Shown one piece after another: positions 62,101-64,000 of a DNA stretch of 64,000 bases. The stretch covers positions 1 through 64,000 of the forward strand of contig NZ_JNKR01000001.1 of NCBI RefSeq assembly GCF_000702905.1. The letters run 5' to 3'. This stretch comes from Mitsuokella jalaludinii DSM 13811. Lineage in GTDB: Bacteria; Bacillota; Negativicutes; Selenomonadales; Selenomonadaceae. The translations under genes and the position numbers were made by a program. Under the pieces are notes generated by a model. That model was not told where the DNA came from. It searched no databases and saw only the letters and a program-made list of their open reading frames with translations. Positions within the stretch are counted from its first letter, which is position 1; each line of letters starts with the position of its first letter.

Positions 62101-62497
62101 CGAAGTCGCGGTGCTCGTAGTGGTAGTCGCCGTACGTCTCGTAGAACCACTCTGCCAGCGTGTAAGCAAGCGGCAGCAGTACCTTGCAATCCTCGACCGA
62201 CTCATAGCTCTCGTGGACGGCGAGGTTGCGCTTCTTGCGCAAGGCGTGCAGGATGGCCGTGAGGTCCTGCGTGATGTAACCCTCGCGCTCGAGCAGGTTG
62301 ATGCGGTGCACGGCGTCATCCTTCAGCGGGTGCTCGATATCGTCGATGTCGTAGATGAGCTGGACGACCGTCTCCCCGATCATGCCGAGCTTCATGAGGC
62401 AGGCATTCGCGTCCGACTGCCAGTAGCGCTCCGCCTGCTGCCCGAAGCGCGCGAGCACCGGGAAATGTTCGGCCAAGAACGAAAAGTTTGATTCCAT
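59189..62497 (-). CDS. hsdR: Type I restriction enzyme endonuclease/translocase subunit HsdR
   Basis: 1102 residues from the ATG at 62497. After an N-terminal DUF4145-like helical domain (1-130), a PD-(D/E)xK nuclease lies at about 225-275 (GPVDYALFCGEKMVAVVEAK). The helicase motor follows: Walker A MATGTGKTR (about 392-400), DEAHRG (about 504), LTATPA, and the GxGRATRL motif VI. A C-terminal helical region binds the methylase. It should translocate and cut unmethylated DNA. All motifs are intact, so the system looks functional. Confidence 0.96.
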   Translation of the reverse strand: MESNFSFLAEHFPVLARFGQQAERYWQSDANACLMKLGMIGETVVQLIYDIDDIEHPLKDDAVHRINLLEREGYITQDLTAILHALRKKRNLAVHESYESVEDCKVLLPLAYTLAEWFYETYGDYHYEHRDFVPPEVMEARETAEERRKEAAHDEEVAAKAIESASAERLTREKRQKRANLAAAHRYKSEAETRLLIDEQLRRVGWEADTQHLRHSAGTRPQKGRNIAIAEWPTCTGPVDYALFCGEKMVAVVEAKAEYKDVSAVLDGQGKRYATVAEGAAPYTVGKWGDYQVPFIFATNGRPYIEQYKEKSGIWFQDLRDPMNIPHVLHGWVSPDGILALLKHDKSEGEKRLAAEPYDELRDPQGLSLRDYQIRAVEAVEQALADGQTSMLLAMATGTGKTRLVLALIYRFLKTRRFRRILFLVDRNVLGSQAEDTFREVKLAELQTLTQIYNVQGIADDAAIERETSVQIATVQSLVRRILYQEGESMPAVTDFDLVIIDEAHRGYILDRDMSEDAALYRDQRDYLSKYRNVVEYFDAVKIALTATPALHTTQIFGAPVFTYSYREAVVDGYLVDHNAPIHIETELSTKGIHYKKGEQVAMIDPETGELLNGAQLEDELDFDIDDFNRKVITENFNREVLKEIAKNFDPTEPSQGKMMIFAANDQHADLIVRLLRELYEGMAPADAIRKITGTIENGNQKKIREAVQHFKNEAYPSIVVTVDLLTTGIDVPAITTLVFLRRVKSRILFEQMLGRATRLCPAIHKAAFDIYDPVGTYAALEKVSDMKPVAANPKETFAKLLDGLEEASLAADSALRQKKLSARLGRFTGRLRRKSKLLDTSQDKEAAASLAIDGKAPASLTAFINAVKDMQPEQARTVLLANRAAIEALESIHHTRKGIVIDDHTDKVTRVYHGYGEGETRPEDYLESFTAWVRENRDKVEALNIICTRPQDLTVQDLKSLRKQLSALHFTERQLSDAIAGGDGAAVTADIISLIRRATIGTPLKSHEERIHGAVSRLIDELRHHGKLTKPQENVLRKIEKYFLADENYVIGMQMFRDDSRFRRDGGQPRYDRIFDGHLAEVIDKLNTYLYDDYDDGGKSA

Positions 62498-62549
62498 TGT
62501 ACAAGCCCCCCCTCTGCTGACTTTGACGGTCAAGTCCTATCAAACAACA

Positions 62550-62580
62550 AGAGCCCCCGCCGTGAGAGACAGCAGGGGTT
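62550..62580 (-). terminator. Terminator after the sodium:solute symporter gene
   Basis: GAACCCC-type and GGGGGCTC-type arms pair across a loop and are followed by T-rich sequence on the minus strand, between the symporter stop and the hsdR start. The 62498-62656 interval otherwise shows only an 11-bp palindrome, TTGACGGTCAA (62522-62532), near the hsdR start. Confidence 0.6.
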
Positions 62581-62656
62581 CCTGAATATCTTCATCATCT
62601 TGTTAATTATTCCACAGAAATTTGAAAAACCCTGCCTGCGCTGCTTTGACGAGTCA

Positions 62657-62684
62657 TCAGCGATGGCGCAGCCAGCACGGGATG
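62657..62684. repeat. Right direct repeat of the hsd island (att-like), at the symporter 3' end
   Basis: 26 of 28 bases match 56464-56491. It begins exactly at the symporter stop codon (62657-62659) and encodes its last residues (IPCWLRHR). Integration into a gene's 3' end with restoration of the gene is typical of site-specific elements. Confidence 0.7.
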
Positions 62685-64000
62685 AGGCAGAGGGCGCTGA
62701 CGGCGAGGCCGAAGAAGAGCGGGTTGCCGGCGGCGCCGAGGAAGACGGCGATGAGGGCGGCGGCGGTCGAGAGGGCCATGGAGAGCGTGGCGCTCATGGC
62801 GGTGATGGTGCCTGGCGCAAAGATGGCGAAGCTCAGCGGCAGGAAGATGCCGCCGCTCCGGAGGGCCATGGACAGGAAGTTCCAGAAGAGGACCTGACTG
62901 CCCTCGTTGGCCAGCGCGATAAAAGCGGCCAGCGTGATGGTCAAAAGGACGATCAGGCGCGTGACGGCGAGCTCTGAGAGGTGGTACGGATGGTTGGGTG
63001 TCGGGATTTCCGTGATGTCGATGATCTGGTTCTCAGGATCTTCGGCGAGCTTGTGGATCTTGCGCGCGCGCAGCGTCACGCGAGCGCGGTGGAAGATGTC
63101 GCGCGAGAGCATCGTGCCGATGCCGAGCGACAGGCCGGCAATCGAGCCGATTAGGGAGAGCATGATGCCGCCCATGGCGATGCCGCCGAGCAGGGATGGC
63201 TGCTCCGTCAAGAGGTACGTCGGCAGCGAGAGGATCGGCATGATCTCAGGATGCGCCGCGCCCATGTAGATGCCGACCATCGCGCAGGGCAGTCCGACCG
63301 GCAGGCTGATGAGCGCTGCCGTAAAGGCCGCGACGGATGCCGTGCGCGGATTCGAGGCCGAGAAGATGGCCTGGATGTACGACTGCGTGCAGAGCATGCC
63401 GATGACGACGGACGAGAAGTTCGCGAGGATGTGGCTCATGTCGCCGCGCAGCAGGTTGAAGGTCCCCTCCGGCAGGGTTGCCGAGACGGCAGGATCGGCA
63501 AAGAGCGAATGCGAGGCCATGATGCCGGCGATGGCCATCGTGACCCAGATGACGATCATCTTGAGGATGCCTCCGACACCGGCACTCTTCATGCCGCCGA
63601 AAAAGGCATAGGCTGCGACGGTCAGGACGAGCAGGATCGTCGCGGGCAAAAACGAGATGCCGAAGATCGCGGCGATGATGTAGATGGCCGGCAGGCAGCT
63701 TGCCACCGCGCTGAACAGGATGCCGATGGATGAGACGACACTCGAGAAGATGCCGCAGGTCACGCCGAAGTTCTGGGCGAGGAACTGCGGGATCGTCTCG
63801 AGTGCCGTGCGGCGCAGGGGCTTGGCATAGAAGAGGCCCATGATGATGAGTCCGACGCCGGAGCCGATGGTGAACCACCAGGCCGACAGTCCGACGGTCG
63901 CGGCGAGCTGCGCCGTGCCGACGGTCGCACCGCCGCCGACACATGTGCCCGCGATGCCGCCTGCGACGAGCGGCACACCGGCCGACCGGCCGCCGACACT
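62657..64000 (-). CDS. Sodium:solute symporter (SSS family), start beyond the window
   Basis: About 447 residues are visible with roughly 11-12 membrane helices; the frame is still open at the window end, so the N-terminus is outside. GGRSAGVPLVAGGIAGTCVGG is the family's first-helix Na+-site region (GGRS, with small residues), and AKPLRRTALETIPQFLAQNF matches the second signature seen in SSS carriers. The substrate could be a carboxylate, an amino acid or pantothenate; it cannot be told from the sequence. Its 3' end is the right boundary of the hsd island. Confidence 0.88.
   Translation of the reverse strand, partial: SVGGRSAGVPLVAGGIAGTCVGGGATVGTAQLAATVGLSAWWFTIGSGVGLIIMGLFYAKPLRRTALETIPQFLAQNFGVTCGIFSSVVSSIGILFSAVASCLPAIYIIAAIFGISFLPATILLVLTVAAYAFFGGMKSAGVGGILKMIVIWVTMAIAGIMASHSLFADPAVSATLPEGTFNLLRGDMSHILANFSSVVIGMLCTQSYIQAIFSASNPRTASVAAFTAALISLPVGLPCAMVGIYMGAAHPEIMPILSLPTYLLTEQPSLLGGIAMGGIMLSLIGSIAGLSLGIGTMLSRDIFHRARVTLRARKIHKLAEDPENQIIDITEIPTPNHPYHLSELAVTRLIVLLTITLAAFIALANEGSQVLFWNFLSMALRSGGIFLPLSFAIFAPGTITAMSATLSMALSTAAALIAVFLGAAGNPLFFGLAVSALCLIPCWLRHR

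Overview
The window looks like chromosome of a GC-rich diderm Firmicute of the class Negativicutes, most likely a Selenomonas/Mitsuokella relative. The reasons are a succinate-propionate gene set (malate dehydrogenase, methylmalonyl-CoA decarboxylase subunits, an acetyl-CoA hydrolase/succinate CoA-transferase-type enzyme, Rex), a protein-tyrosine-phosphatase-like phytase relative typical of Selenomonas/Mitsuokella, Firmicute regulation (CtsR-McsA-McsB-ClpC, a T-box leader on valS), and many exported and envelope genes. No database search was run. Family names rest on motifs I could read.

Layout. 1-3.4 kb is a decaying accessory patch: an IS30-family transposase end, a gene cut by it, an rtcB pseudogene with a frameshift and an internal deletion, an unknown gene, and an internally deleted IS256-family element that has cut off a carboxymuconolactone-decarboxylase (CMD) gene. 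3.5-9.3 kb holds DoxX, two lipoproteins, a secreted protein, CorA, a PPC/DUF296 protein and a PanE-type reductase. 9.3-16 kb is a redox/secretion cluster (DUF362, CMD, cupin, metallo-hydrolase, PTP-like phytase relative, alpha/beta hydrolase) with remnants of a flavodoxin and two LysR regulators. A 15-bp motif recurs upstream of the DoxX, CMD and cupin units. 16-30 kb is housekeeping: MATE, tadA, mdh, rubredoxin, PHP, uvrC, accC, AlaX, Ktr/Trk potassium uptake, tRNA-Leu, DacF and RadA.

30-35 kb is the heat-shock operon ctsR-mcsA-mcsB-clpC, then a 43-residue coupled peptide, then radA. 35-39.5 kb is an operon of five exported proteins (FlgT-like, CsgG-like and LpoB-like features) with no assigned function. 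39.6-44.5 kb carries a ZnuA-type lipoprotein, the mmdC-mmdE-mmdA genes and the CoA-transferase. 44.6-51.5 kb is one T-box-led operon, valS-folC-O-antigen ligase-rex. A diguanylate cyclase and a complete ISL3-family insertion with an exact 8-bp target duplication follow.

The most unusual gene is at 54.8-56.05 kb. An HPr phosphocarrier domain (His15 kept, Ser46 replaced by Asn) is fused in frame to a complete D-lactate dehydrogenase. A candidate Rex site overlaps its -35 box, and a phased cluster of DnaA-box-like repeats lies upstream. Next is a type I restriction-modification locus (hsdR-hsdM-hsdS). It is bracketed by 28-bp near-identical direct repeats (26/28), one of which begins at the stop codon of the adjacent sodium:solute symporter gene, as expected of a 6.2-kb island inserted at that gene's 3' end. 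Nearly all genes run on the minus strand.
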